Shown: positions 54,384-63,799 of the stretch, one piece after another
Numbering within the stretch: position 1 is the first letter of the stretch
Layout: the number at the start of each line of letters is the position of its first letter
Source of the DNA: Denitrovibrio acetiphilus DSM 12809
Lineage (GTDB): Bacteria > Chrysiogenota > Deferribacteres > Deferribacterales > Geovibrionaceae
DNA: 64,000 nt
Direction of reading: 5' to 3'
NCBI RefSeq assembly: GCF_000025725.1
Contig: NC_013943.1
Span: 1,798,001-1,862,000 of the forward strand
Notes under the pieces: generated by a model
Databases searched by the model: none
Seen by the model: the letters and a program-made list of their open reading frames with translations, nothing else
Told to the model about the DNA's origin: nothing
Translations under genes and position numbers: made by a program

Positions 54384-55952
54384 CTATATATCCGGGTCGA
54401 TAATGACTGGGCTTGTGTCCTTATATTGCGGCATAACCATTCCGGCAGTGGCGTTTATATATGTAGGGTCAGTGACAGAATAATGCTTCCCATTGTATTC
54501 AAGCATTGTTCCGGTGTTGTACTCTCCGAGGTCAATCGCTGCTGCTATATGCCCTGGGAAGTCAAGCATCACAATGTCCAGCTCCAAAAGGTTCTTGATC
54601 AGATAAGCAAACAGCACACTTCTGTCCTCACAGTCAGAGTACGGATAAAAAACTGTCTCTTCAGTAAAAAGAAATTTCTCACGCCCGAACTGAGCATCAT
54701 CTGTTTTATACTGAAAAGCTGTCTGGACAAAATGAAGGATAATATCCACAGACTCTTTTGCATTCTTCCCTTCGATCAGTTTTTTAAGCTCCGGCAACAA
54801 GGTTTTATCAATCCATTCAGGAGTTTTTGCACTGGTGTATACCGACAGGTCGGCCTGTGGGAAATTATTCAGATATGCTATACTGTATCTATTCGCAATC
54901 GTTGTAATTTTATGCTCTTTCCCATCGACCGTAAAACTAAGGTCACGGGAAAAGCCTGCAAAACCAAGCTTAGGGTATAGCATTTTCTCGAGCCTAACCG
55001 GTTTATCCGCCTCTGGGTATTTCCCTTTATATGTATAAAGTGCCTCCGTTGTCTGCTTAGTACCAAAGACATCCACCACATAGTAGCGCACACCGGAAAA
55101 TGTATAGTAAGAAACACCGTAAAGCTCTTTATCCGAAGGCACCATAACTTTGACAGTCCCTTCATCTGTGTAGCCTAATTTCGCGTTATACCCCGCCTTG
55201 TTCATGAAAAACCAAACCAGCATCTTCCTTTCAGGGATATCACCCAGAAGTTTTGCAGCAAAACGCTCCACCAGATTCACATATCCCCAGTCGCCAAGGT
55301 TCATCTCTTGGGCTTGTGACTGCATATAATTAAGTGTTGGTTTATAGTTTGATGACGCCACGGCTTCCCACCATGCGGCTATATTTTTAGATGACAGGGG
55401 CTTACCGACAGCAGTGACAAGTTTTTTATCAGTAGGAATATCAAGCTCTCTGCCATAGAAAGAAAGTCCAAGCCCCTTTGCCTCTTTCGAAGGCTCATAG
55501 GCAGGAGCAGGCTCTTTCACTGCTGGTGTTTGTGGCTGGGGGGCAACTGGCAAAGGAACAACCGGAGCAGGTTCCTTCACCACTGGGGGAACAGGAACCG
55601 GCTCCTTCACTATATCTTTTTCAGGTTCTTTTCGGGGTTCACCCACCGACACCGGCTCTTCAACAGGTTTCGGTGCAGGCTTCGGCTTTATGACCACAGG
55701 TTCCGGCTTAACATCCGGTTTAGCAACAGGTATCTCCACTGGTTTTGGCTTATCCAGAAGTGCCACCGGAGGTTTTCCGTCGTATGATTCCCACTTTTGC
55801 TTGAGGAAAGACGAAAACTCACGGTCAATCTCTTCCAGATAAGAATTATAAGCGCTCATCTCCTGCTTGAGATAATCGTCAAAAGAGAGTGCAAAAACCG
55901 AAAACACTGATGTTGATACAAGTAAGGCTGTAAGCCAGTATTTATGCTCCAT
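54384..55952 (-). CDS. Exported transglutaminase-like protein with proline-rich linker
   Basis: 522 residues: a signal peptide (about 1-21), a short helix, a long Pro/Lys/Glu/Val linker (about 60-155, repeated PVKEPAP-like units), a beta domain and a C-terminal transglutaminase/protease-like fold. A Cys-His-Asp triad is visible: Cys441 (YPYSDCEDRS), His468 (FPGHIAAA), Asp495 (VTDPTYI). The linker could span the periplasm. Acts as a crosslinker, protease or amidase in the envelope; no substrate known. Confidence 0.8.
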   Translation of the reverse strand: MEHKYWLTALLVSTSVFSVFALSFDDYLKQEMSAYNSYLEEIDREFSSFLKQKWESYDGKPPVALLDKPKPVEIPVAKPDVKPEPVVIKPKPAPKPVEEPVSVGEPRKEPEKDIVKEPVPVPPVVKEPAPVVPLPVAPQPQTPAVKEPAPAYEPSKEAKGLGLSFYGRELDIPTDKKLVTAVGKPLSSKNIAAWWEAVASSNYKPTLNYMQSQAQEMNLGDWGYVNLVERFAAKLLGDIPERKMLVWFFMNKAGYNAKLGYTDEGTVKVMVPSDKELYGVSYYTFSGVRYYVVDVFGTKQTTEALYTYKGKYPEADKPVRLEKMLYPKLGFAGFSRDLSFTVDGKEHKITTIANRYSIAYLNNFPQADLSVYTSAKTPEWIDKTLLPELKKLIEGKNAKESVDIILHFVQTAFQYKTDDAQFGREKFLFTEETVFYPYSDCEDRSVLFAYLIKNLLELDIVMLDFPGHIAAAIDLGEYNTGTMLEYNGKHYSVTDPTYINATAGMVMPQYKDTSPVIIDPDI

Positions 55953-56017
55953 AATTCACCTGCCATGATAAGTATTATATACTTACTAAGCGATTAAACG
56001 AGTGAAAAAGCACAAAT

Positions 56018-56491
56018 CTAATTAAATTTTACTTCTAAAACTTCATATTCGAGTTCGCCGCCCGGAGCAACAACAAGTACCTCATCGCCAACTTTCTTGT
56101 TAACGAGAGCCCTTGCCAGAGGTGACATGATAGATATTGTACCGTTTGAAATATTAGCTTCGTCAGGTCCGACAATCTTATAATTTTTCTGTTCTTCTGT
56201 TTCTATGTTTTCAATAGTAACAGTAGCACCAAAGACTATCTTGTCTCCGGACAGAGATTTAGTATCGATAACCTGAAAGCGTCCCATCTTGCTTTCAAGC
56301 TCTGCAATCCTGGCCTCAATCATCCCCTGCCTCTCTTTGGCAGCGTCATATTCAGCATTTTCACTGAGGTCACCGTGGCTGCGTGCTTCTGCAATAGCTG
56401 CAACGATTTCTTTTCTGTCAATTGTTTTGAGCTTTTCCAGCTCTTTTTTAAGCCTGGCATAACCTTCCGTAGTGATCGGAATTCTATCCAT
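56018..56491 (-). CDS. greA: Transcription elongation factor GreA
   Basis: 157 residues from the ATG at 56491 (SD GAGG). N-terminal coiled coil with the tip motif SHGDLSENAEYDAAKERQG and C-terminal FKBP-like domain (LVVAPGGELEYEVLEVKF). It stimulates RNA cleavage in backtracked polymerase. An earlier in-frame start lies within xseA and is rejected. The 5' end overlaps the xseA stop by 8 nt. Confidence 0.96.
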   Translation of the reverse strand: MDRIPITTEGYARLKKELEKLKTIDRKEIVAAIAEARSHGDLSENAEYDAAKERQGMIEARIAELESKMGRFQVIDTKSLSGDKIVFGATVTIENIETEEQKNYKIVGPDEANISNGTISIMSPLARALVNKKVGDEVLVVAPGGELEYEVLEVKFN

Positions 56492-57965
56492 CGTTTTCCT
56501 CCGAGACTTTCTTTCCGGTAACGAAGCTGTTAATATAGCCATCATTTAGCCTTATTTCAAGCTCATCTTGCAACGAGATGTCAAAAACACTCTTAACCGG
56601 CTTCCCGTCCTTCATCACAAAGCTATATCCTTTTGACAGGATATTGTGTGGATCAAGAGCTTCCAGTTTTGCTGTCAGCGGCGTCAGTCTATTTTTATTA
56701 TCAGATATTTCAGAGCGGGCAGCAGTCTGTATTCTATATAGCAGACTGTCCAGTTTACTTTTATATTTTTCAGCTTTCCTGTCTGGGGCATACCTTGCAA
56801 CAGTTTGCATCAAATTATTTATTTTATCGGATTCCGTCCGTTTTTTTGCAAGCAGAGCATCCTTCAGCCGTCTTTCATAATCGCTGAGGCTGCTTTTGCG
56901 TCGTTCCAGTTCATTCTGAGGCGTAAGCTTCGCCATTACTTTTGACAATTCATTCACACGGCTTTTCCCCGTATGGACAGACTGAAGCATGTGTAACGAC
57001 AAAGACTTAACCATATGCTCAAGGTGTCTTCTGTCTGACAAAACCCTCTTCGCAGGAGACGCACTATTAACAGAAGATATCAGCATATCCAGACGTTGAT
57101 TAGCCGTCATCATCTGCTGATTCATGATGTTTATCATCCGTCTGCCAAAATCCTTCAGATCGCGCCCTGCACTTCTGTACCCCTCACCTAACAGGCTGGC
57201 AGCAGCCGTGGGGGTGGCGACCCGTACATCAGCCACAAAATCGCATATCGAAACATCACGCTCGTGACCTATGGCGCTCACAGTAGGAACCTCACACGCA
57301 GCAAGAGCCCTCGCCACATACTCTTCATTAAAAACAGCAAGATCCTCCAGAGAACCTCCGCCGCGCATAAGCACCACAACATCATATCTATCTGTCATGG
57401 CACCCGCTTTCGAAAGAGCACTGACTATAGGGGCAACAGCGTCCTTCCCCTGAACAGGAACTCCCCATATATCCACTTCGAAAACAACGTCGTTGTTCTT
57501 CATAGTGATAAGGAAATCCTTTATAGCCGCCCCTTCAGGAGAGGTAATTACTGCAACACGTTTCGGGAGAAAAGGGAGCGCCTTTTTAAGCTCTTCAGCA
57601 AAAAGCCCCTCTTCTTCAAGTTTTTTCCTGACCTCTTCGAAAAGCTGCCAGAACAGCCCGACAGAATCGTAGTCAAGTTTTTTCACCAGAAGCTGATAGT
57701 TCCCCCCTGCCTCATAGACAGTAAGTTCCCCAACGGCTTCCACGCTATCTCCGTTTTTAGGGCTGTAATCGAGCTTTCCAGCCATCCCACGAAACATAAC
57801 ACACTTTATCTGTGCTTTTTCGTCCTTCATGACAAAATACAGATGCCCAGCGGGCGAGCGTGAAAAACTGGATATCTCGCCTTTCACAGCTACATTATCC
57901 GCAAAGGTATTTTCAATGAGCCCTTTTACAGCTCTTGTAATTTCCGTAACGGTATATTTTTTCAT
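56484..57965 (-). CDS. xseA: Exodeoxyribonuclease VII large subunit
   Basis: 493 residues: an OB fold (ITRAVKGLIENTFADNVAVKGEISSFSRSPAGHLYFVMKD cut to key words GEISSFSRSPAGHLYF), then the catalytic domain with ALPFLPKRVAVITSPEGAAIKDFL, RGGGSLEDLAVFNEE and SAIGHERDVSICDFVADVRVATPTAAA, and the C-terminal coiled coil. Together with XseB it degrades single-stranded DNA. XseB is not adjacent. 4-nt overlap with the upstream gene. Confidence 0.95.
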   Translation of the reverse strand: MKKYTVTEITRAVKGLIENTFADNVAVKGEISSFSRSPAGHLYFVMKDEKAQIKCVMFRGMAGKLDYSPKNGDSVEAVGELTVYEAGGNYQLLVKKLDYDSVGLFWQLFEEVRKKLEEEGLFAEELKKALPFLPKRVAVITSPEGAAIKDFLITMKNNDVVFEVDIWGVPVQGKDAVAPIVSALSKAGAMTDRYDVVVLMRGGGSLEDLAVFNEEYVARALAACEVPTVSAIGHERDVSICDFVADVRVATPTAAASLLGEGYRSAGRDLKDFGRRMINIMNQQMMTANQRLDMLISSVNSASPAKRVLSDRRHLEHMVKSLSLHMLQSVHTGKSRVNELSKVMAKLTPQNELERRKSSLSDYERRLKDALLAKKRTESDKINNLMQTVARYAPDRKAEKYKSKLDSLLYRIQTAARSEISDNKNRLTPLTAKLEALDPHNILSKGYSFVMKDGKPVKSVFDISLQDELEIRLNDGYINSFVTGKKVSEENDG

Positions 57966-58267
57966 TTATTCTTTTCAGGAGTTCCTTCGGGAGTATCTTT
58001 AGGGTCTTCGATAATATACAGGTCTTCGTCAGGTTTCTTAAGGCTTAGTTCTTTCTTAATAACCATTTCAAGATATTCGACATTCTTACGCACTTGCTTA
58101 AGCTCATTATCGAGATCGTTCACTTTTTTCTCTGTGACATGAAGCTGAAGCTCATAATTATTTTTTATGCGTACAAGTTCCCTGTATTTAAGCAGACCGT
58201 TATGACCAAATATCATATAGGCGGCAAGAACGGCTATTACTATCAGGAAAACTATATTAACCTTCAT
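57962..58267 (-). CDS. FtsB/DivIC-like septum protein
   Basis: 101 residues: a transmembrane helix (4-20), a coiled coil (about 28-72, ELVRIKNNYELQLHVTEKKVNDLDNEL) and an acidic tail. Divisome FtsB/DivIC proteins have this layout and link FtsL and FtsQ. It starts an operon with xseA and greA. Confidence 0.85.
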   Translation of the reverse strand: MKVNIVFLIVIAVLAAYMIFGHNGLLKYRELVRIKNNYELQLHVTEKKVNDLDNELKQVRKNVEYLEMVIKKELSLKKPDEDLYIIEDPKDTPEGTPEKNK

Positions 58268-58407
58268 GAAACCTCTTTAAAAATAACGGCTTAACTAAAA
58301 TTTTCTATAACTTCAATCATTATATATTTATACCATATTTGAAGAATTTTGTCATAATAAAAATCTACAGCTAAAAGGTTAAGTAAAACCCTGCATCACA
58401 ATCTTAC

Positions 58408-58426
58408 AAAAAAATAATGAATTATT
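58408..58426 (-). terminator. AT-rich hairpin terminator after the DUF4416 gene
   Basis: AATAAT/ATTATT stem around TC, followed by seven Ts on the minus strand. The stem contains no GC pair, so it is weak. Confidence 0.4.
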
Positions 58427-58429
58427 GAA

Positions 58430-58990
58430 TTATCTTGAAGGGACAATACCGCAAGTGTCAGACATTCCGATACTCTCTTCCAGAAGCTTACGTGCCTTTT
58501 CGAAAAACCCAAGCGTAGAATCAAAAGAATAGTCCTGAAATGTCCACTCCAGAGGAACATAGCGCCCTTTTCTGCGGTAAAGCTGAAGATCTCCGTAGAT
58601 ATTATCTCTGAGATAAACTCTGTGGGTGAAGTTTTTTGTACTGGCAGCAACGATTTTTTCCATTGCAACATAACCTGGATCAATGTTGATCACTCGTTTG
58701 CAGTCCTGCTGAAGCCCGTCTTCGATGCTGACGGCATGTATCTTATAATCAGGAAGGTCGTCAGGCTGCTCAATCCTGTCATAAAGCGCAAAGTATTTTA
58801 CAAGATTCTGCCCCATCTCACGTTCATAGTATGAAGTATGGGAAAAGTCGAACTCCGGAGACCTCAGTATAGGCTCACCAAAAATAGGTGCAGCTATAGA
58901 ATCCGGATCTTTCACCAGGTCTTTGTTGTAGAGTATCGCATTAAAATAGATAACCATTCCGGTTTGTTTAAAACCGCCGCCCGTAACCAT
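58430..58990 (-). CDS. DUF4416-family protein
   Basis: 186 residues, soluble. Conserved segments: YFNAILYNKDL, FGEPILRSPEFDFSHTSYYEREMG, RVINIDPGYVAMEKIVAAST, HRVYLRDNIYGDLQLYRRKGR. The family has no known reaction. The ATG overlaps the hfq stop by one base (TGATG), so translation is coupled to hfq. Confidence 0.85.
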   Translation of the reverse strand: MVTGGGFKQTGMVIYFNAILYNKDLVKDPDSIAAPIFGEPILRSPEFDFSHTSYYEREMGQNLVKYFALYDRIEQPDDLPDYKIHAVSIEDGLQQDCKRVINIDPGYVAMEKIVAASTKNFTHRVYLRDNIYGDLQLYRRKGRYVPLEWTFQDYSFDSTLGFFEKARKLLEESIGMSDTCGIVPSR

Positions 58991-59214
58991 CAGTTCATTT
59001 CGATTTCGAGAATCTCCTCAGACGGCTCGATGGTTGAAATTGCGTGTTTGTAGATCATCTTCTGAGATTCATCTTTAAGTATTACAACGAAATTGTCGAA
59101 GCCTTTCACATAGCCTTCGATTTTTACACCGTTAACAAGGTATATAGTCGCAGATATGCGCCTTTTTCTAAGGTGATTGAGAAATACATCCTGAATATTG
59201 ATCTTTTTGCTCAT
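58990..59214 (-). CDS. hfq: RNA chaperone Hfq
   Basis: 74 residues with the Sm1 motif ([33 protein letters not shown] cut to key words NHLRK and [18 protein letters not shown]) and the Sm2 motif [12 protein letters not shown]. It pairs small RNAs with mRNAs as a hexamer. The C-terminus is short. SD is a GGGGGT run 8 nt upstream of the ATG. Co-directional with miaA, as in many bacteria. Confidence 0.97.
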   Translation of the reverse strand: MSKKINIQDVFLNHLRKRRISATIYLVNGVKIEGYVKGFDNFVVILKDESQKMIYKHAISTIEPSEEILEIEMN

Positions 59215-59289
59215 CCGGTTTACCCCCTGAATAAAGAAATCATGAACTGATAACTCTGTACGTTAATTTATAAAATAATTCGTTTATAT

Positions 59290-60195
59290 TCAAGTAAAAA
59301 AGAACTTATCTAATCTTTTTAACTCATTTGCATCTGATAAGTCCACATATTTTATTTCTGACATATGTCTGAACCATGTCAGCTGACGTTTCGCGAAATT
59401 TCTTGTTCTGGTTTTGATTTTCTCAGAAACAGTATCCACGCTTACTTTGTCTCTGATGCAGCCTGCTATGTCACGATAGCCTATGGCCTTAAATGAATCC
59501 AGCTTCTCACTATATCCCATTTCAAGTAATTTCTGAACCTCTTTCTCCCAGCCGGAGTTAATCATTAGGTCAACACGCCTGTTTATCCTGTTATATATTT
59601 TTTCACGTTCTTCGGTGAGAACGAAAATTGCATAATCGTAGTCAGGGTTACGGTGAAATTCTGCCTGAGCATCGCCGACATTCATCTTAAGCTGACGGTT
59701 GAGCTCCAGCCCTCTCATGATTCGTGCTCGGTCTGCGGGCTTAATCTTCTCTGCAAAGACTGGATCAATGCCTGCAAGCTCTTCATAAAGCGCCTCTGCA
59801 CCCTTTTGCTCCATCTGATCTTCGATGTCCCTGCGGATATTCTCATCTCTGTCAGGACCTGCAAATATACCCTTTTGGAGGGTTTCGACATACATTCCTG
59901 TACCGCCTGCCACAACAGGTATATTACCACGCCCGAGAATGTCTCTTATGCATTTCTGTGCCTGCTCGAAAAACACACCGGCGGAATAAGTTTTGTCCGG
60001 TGTATAGATATCTATCAGGTGATGCGGAGCTTTTTTAAGCTCTTCTGAGTCCGCCTTTGCTGTTCCGATATCCATATATTTATAAACCTGATACGCATCA
60101 GCACTTATTATCTCAATATTGTATCTCTCGGCAAGCCCCAGCACAACAGCAGTCTTTCCGGCTGCCGTAGGACCAGTTATCACAGGTATTCTCAT
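59290..60195 (-). CDS. miaA: tRNA dimethylallyltransferase MiaA
   Basis: 301 residues: P-loop GPTAAGKTAVVLGLA, SADAYQVYKYMDIGTAK, HHLIDIYTPDKTYSAGVF, VVAGGTGMYVETLQKG and GYRDIAGC, with the C-terminal FAKRQLTWFRH. It isopentenylates A37 of UNN-decoding tRNAs. 4-nt overlap with mutL. Confidence 0.96.
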   Translation of the reverse strand: MRIPVITGPTAAGKTAVVLGLAERYNIEIISADAYQVYKYMDIGTAKADSEELKKAPHHLIDIYTPDKTYSAGVFFEQAQKCIRDILGRGNIPVVAGGTGMYVETLQKGIFAGPDRDENIRRDIEDQMEQKGAEALYEELAGIDPVFAEKIKPADRARIMRGLELNRQLKMNVGDAQAEFHRNPDYDYAIFVLTEEREKIYNRINRRVDLMINSGWEKEVQKLLEMGYSEKLDSFKAIGYRDIAGCIRDKVSVDTVSEKIKTRTRNFAKRQLTWFRHMSEIKYVDLSDANELKRLDKFFFT

Positions 60196-61931
60196 CTGCC
60201 GAACTTCCTGAGAAAAAACTCTTCCGGCTGTTTAAAAACTATTGGTCTGCCGTGAGGACAGGTATACGGATTGTCAGTGGTGAAAAGGTCGCTCACAAGC
60301 CTCCGCATTTCATGCATCTCCAGTTTGTCGCCGGCTTTAACAGCAGCCTTACAGCTCATCACAAGTGCTCTGTAATCAACACTGGTATCTTTCCGCTCTT
60401 CCAGCATATCAGCCAATATCCCCTTGACCTGAGCTTCTATGTCACGGTTAAGAACATCTGTCGGCACACGGCTCACTTTCAGGCTTTCACCGCCGAACGA
60501 CTCTATTTCGTAGCCGAATTTATCAAAAACATCTTTACTGTCTTCTGCCACAGCGAGTTCATCTTCACCTACATTAATCAGCAGCGGCTCATACATAACC
60601 ACGCTCGGAACTGTCATGGCTGCTTCCCTGATGAATTTTTCATAGAGAACCCGCTCATGGGCAACATGCTGGTCGATAAAAAGAGCTTCCCCGTCCTTCT
60701 CACAAACTATGACAGTGTTGAAAAGTTGCCCTACCACACGCACAGCGCTCTCTGCACCGGACTGCTCAGGGATATGGACTATCTCCGCACTGCTCCTGTG
60801 CTCATATTCCACAACTTCCATTTCGCTTGCGATGTCGTAACTCTGGGTTGCGAACTGGTGGTCATATTTTGTATCCGGCTCCGGTCTGGAATAGGAATTT
60901 GATGTGATATGCTCTGTCGAATCGGGTGTGCGCATCTGCACCCCCTGATCGTGTCCGGCATCATCAAGCCTGTTTTTTATATTGTGATGCACAAAGCTGA
61001 ATATATCTCTGGCATCCAGTAATTTTACAGTAGTCTTGGCAGGGTGAACATTCACATCGACCTTATCAGGGTCAACATGAAGCGAAACGGCACACGCAGG
61101 AAATTTCCCGTCCGGTATCATGCGGTGATAGGCAGTTACAACAGCCTGAACAATCGAAGGGTCTTTGACAACACGTCCGTTCACCCCTACAATTATCATA
61201 TCCTTTCTGTACCTCTGCACAGTGGCAAGTGAAGTTACGAAACTGAGCTTCATCCCTTCATATTCACTCTCACCGTAGACAAGGTCTTTCTCGCGGGTCA
61301 CCTGAACAGCTCTCGCCGTCATGTCCATACCCGCTGTTGCTGTATAAGTGTTTTTACCGTTAATGCTTAGTTCGATGGCAATATTAGGATTTATCACGCT
61401 GAAAAAACGCACAAATTTTGCAATTTCACGCTCTTCTGCTGAGAAACTTTTAAAAAACTTCAGTCTGGCAGGAACGTTTGCAAAGAGAGACCTGACCTCA
61501 ACGGTTGTCCCTTCTATGGCTGGGGCAGGCACACCGGAAGGAGTTCCGCCGTGTTTAATGCGTATCTCCGCACCATCATAATCTTTTCTGCACGACCTTA
61601 TAGAGAAATCAGAAACAGAAGAGATGGCAGCGAGAGCCTCTCCTCTGAAACCAAAGGTTTTGACATTATAAACGTCATCCGCATTTTTAATTTTGCTGGT
61701 GGCAAACCTCTGTAGTGCAGCAGGCAGATCGTCCGGCAGAATGCCACGACCGTTATCTGTGACACGAACCATCCCCACACCGCCATTCTCCACAACAACG
61801 GATATGCGTGTTGCTCCTGCGTCTGCGGAGTTCTCCATCAGCTCTTTTACGACATTAAACGGCCGCTCGACAACTTCGCCGGCGGCCACCATATTTGCTA
61901 CATCTTCACTTAATATTAATATTTCATTCAT
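60192..61931 (-). CDS. mutL: DNA mismatch repair protein MutL, endonuclease type
   Basis: 579 residues. GHKL ATPase: VVKELMENSADAGAT, DNGRGI, GFRGEALAAISSV. The variable linker (about 335-390) leads to the C-terminal domain with FIDQHVAHERVLYE, which fits DQHA-x2-E-x4-E with Val for Ala, plus SCKAAVKAGDKL and CPHGRPIVF metal-site motifs. This is the nicking-type MutL of bacteria lacking MutH. 3 nt from accA. Confidence 0.95.
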   Translation of the reverse strand: MNEILILSEDVANMVAAGEVVERPFNVVKELMENSADAGATRISVVVENGGVGMVRVTDNGRGILPDDLPAALQRFATSKIKNADDVYNVKTFGFRGEALAAISSVSDFSIRSCRKDYDGAEIRIKHGGTPSGVPAPAIEGTTVEVRSLFANVPARLKFFKSFSAEEREIAKFVRFFSVINPNIAIELSINGKNTYTATAGMDMTARAVQVTREKDLVYGESEYEGMKLSFVTSLATVQRYRKDMIIVGVNGRVVKDPSIVQAVVTAYHRMIPDGKFPACAVSLHVDPDKVDVNVHPAKTTVKLLDARDIFSFVHHNIKNRLDDAGHDQGVQMRTPDSTEHITSNSYSRPEPDTKYDHQFATQSYDIASEMEVVEYEHRSSAEIVHIPEQSGAESAVRVVGQLFNTVIVCEKDGEALFIDQHVAHERVLYEKFIREAAMTVPSVVMYEPLLINVGEDELAVAEDSKDVFDKFGYEIESFGGESLKVSRVPTDVLNRDIEAQVKGILADMLEERKDTSVDYRALVMSCKAAVKAGDKLEMHEMRRLVSDLFTTDNPYTCPHGRPIVFKQPEEFFLRKFGR

Positions 61932-61934
61932 AAA

Positions 61935-62891
61935 TTATTCTGCAAAGACACCCATCGAACGGTACTTTTGATATCTGTCTTCAAAAAGTTCATCTCTGGA
62001 CATCTTTTTCAAATCTGCGAGAGAGCGCATAAGAAAATCTTTCACCCTCTCTGCTGTCAGTGTATGGTCTCTGTGGGCACCGCCCGCAGGCTCCTGTATT
62101 ATCTCGTCGATAATATCCAGCTCTTTAAGGTCTTCTGATGTGAGCTTAAGCGCTTCTGCTGCTTTACCGGCATAGGCAGCATCTTTCCAGAGGATAGACG
62201 CACAGCCTTCAGGGCTGATTACAGCATAAATAGAGTGCTCCAGCATCGCCACACGGTTACCCATAGCTATCCCGAGCGCGCCACCGGAACCACCCTCACC
62301 TGTCACAACGGTAACCATAGGAACAGTTAGCTCCGCCATCATCATAAGACATCTGGCTATAGCTTCCGCCTGTCCTCTCTCTTCTGCACCGATACCGGGA
62401 TATGCACCGGGTGTATCTATAAAGGTTATCAGTGGTCTGTTGAAGTTTTCCGCCATCTCAAACATACGCTGAGCCTTGCGGTAGCCTTCGGGGTTCGCCA
62501 TACCAAAGTTTCGGTAGATATTCTCTTTGGTGTTACGCCCCTTCTGGTGCCCCATAACAAGAACAGGTTCACCGTTCAGCTTTGCAGTTCCACAGACAAT
62601 AGCCGGATCGTCACGGTAAAGCCTGTCGCCGTGCAGTTCAACAAAATCAGTAAAGATATTATTGATATAATCCAGCGTATAAGGTCTATCCGGATGTCTC
62701 GCCACCATAACTTTCTGCGGCGGGGTCAGTTTCTTATAAACATTGGCTTTCATCTTCGCCAGCTTGTCTTCAAGGCTTTTCAGCTCTTTGTCTATGTCGC
62801 CGCTTCCGATACCGGAAACGTTCTTAATCTCGTCAATACGGCTTTCGATCTCCAGTATAGGAGCCTCAAAGTCCAGTGTATGCATGGGCAT
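61935..62891 (-). CDS. accA: Acetyl-CoA carboxylase carboxyltransferase alpha subunit
   Basis: 318 residues: N-terminal helices (MHTLDFEAPILEIESRIDEI), then VARHPDRPYTLDYI, HGDRLYRDDPAIVCG, GHQKGRNTKENIYRNFGMANPEGYRKA, FIDTPGAYPGIGAEERGQAEAIA and GEGGSGGALGI. With AccD it transfers carboxyl to acetyl-CoA to make malonyl-CoA. Start ATG at 62891 or the next Met at 62885. Confidence 0.96.
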   Translation of the reverse strand: MPMHTLDFEAPILEIESRIDEIKNVSGIGSGDIDKELKSLEDKLAKMKANVYKKLTPPQKVMVARHPDRPYTLDYINNIFTDFVELHGDRLYRDDPAIVCGTAKLNGEPVLVMGHQKGRNTKENIYRNFGMANPEGYRKAQRMFEMAENFNRPLITFIDTPGAYPGIGAEERGQAEAIARCLMMMAELTVPMVTVVTGEGGSGGALGIAMGNRVAMLEHSIYAVISPEGCASILWKDAAYAGKAAEALKLTSEDLKELDIIDEIIQEPAGGAHRDHTLTAERVKDFLMRSLADLKKMSRDELFEDRYQKYRSMGVFAE

Positions 62892-62959
62892 AGTTCACCT
62901 CTTAAATCATCAGCTAATGGTTGCCTATAATAACTATTGTTTCTGGCAATATCAAGACC

Positions 62960-63799
62960 TTACTTAAAGCTGTCCAGAGCAAGATTATACATGCTCTGTT
63001 TAAATCCGCCAACAGGTTTCCCGTCGAAGAAGAGCTCTGGTGTGCCTGTGATGCCGAGATCAGCAGCCATATCAGCCTGCATTTTAATTTTGCCTGCAAC
63101 GGAAGGTGACTTAACAAGGGCTTTAAATTTCGCTGCATCTTTTGTCATCTTAGCGAAATGCTCTATAATCTCCTCATCCGGTTTGGCATCAAACTCTTTA
63201 TTTGTTCTGTAAAGGTCGTCACCGAAATCTGCGCCCACCTCTTTACCAGCTTCAAATATCTGAGCATAAATCTGTGCTTTCGGATGGAATGAAAGTGGAA
63301 GGTGCATCATATAAACAGCAACATCAAGATTCCGCCTTTCAATTTCGCTGTGGAGGTACTCGTACGCCTTTCTGCAATACGGACACTGGAAATCGCTCAC
63401 TTTTACAATAACATGTTTGGCGTCTTTGTTACCTTCCATGAGAGTAAGTTTTGAAAGATCCATCTCAACCTTTTCGGAAGCATTAAATGTCAGAATATCC
63501 TTAAGGCTTGTGTTTCCGTCAATGGTGAGTATGTCCGGCATGATGTACTTGCCGTCTGAAAAAACAAACTGTTCCTGACTCCGTCCTGATGCCGGATCAG
63601 AAAGTGTCATTTGTATAAAATAAAGTCCTTTAGGCTCTTTAACTTTGCTTATAACCTGTATTTTTATATCAAGCGGAATCTCATTCTCTTTAAAATATTT
63701 CTTCATACCACTTTCGACTTTTGCTCCGATATCTTCCGCAAAAGCCTGCCCTGTAAACAACATTGCGAATGCCATCAGGGTTAAAATCAATTTTTTCAT
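62960..63799 (-). CDS. Periplasmic DsbA/DsbC-like thiol-disulfide protein
   Basis: 279 residues from the ATG at 63799 (SD GGAGGA). A signal peptide (about 1-20, ends GQAFAED) is followed by a DsbC-like N-terminal domain and a thioredoxin fold with the redox pair Cys139-Pro-Tyr-Cys142 (SDFQCPYCRKAYEYL) and cis-Pro loop ITGTPELFFDG. It oxidises or isomerises disulfides of exported proteins. A partner DsbB/D is not in the window. Confidence 0.9.
   Translation of the reverse strand: MKKLILTLMAFAMLFTGQAFAEDIGAKVESGMKKYFKENEIPLDIKIQVISKVKEPKGLYFIQMTLSDPASGRSQEQFVFSDGKYIMPDILTIDGNTSLKDILTFNASEKVEMDLSKLTLMEGNKDAKHVIVKVSDFQCPYCRKAYEYLHSEIERRNLDVAVYMMHLPLSFHPKAQIYAQIFEAGKEVGADFGDDLYRTNKEFDAKPDEEIIEHFAKMTKDAAKFKALVKSPSVAGKIKMQADMAADLGITGTPELFFDGKPVGGFKQSMYNLALDSFK

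Noticed and set aside
57264-57863. Plus-strand open frame of 199 codons opposite xseA
   Set aside because: Antisense shadow of a well-conserved gene.
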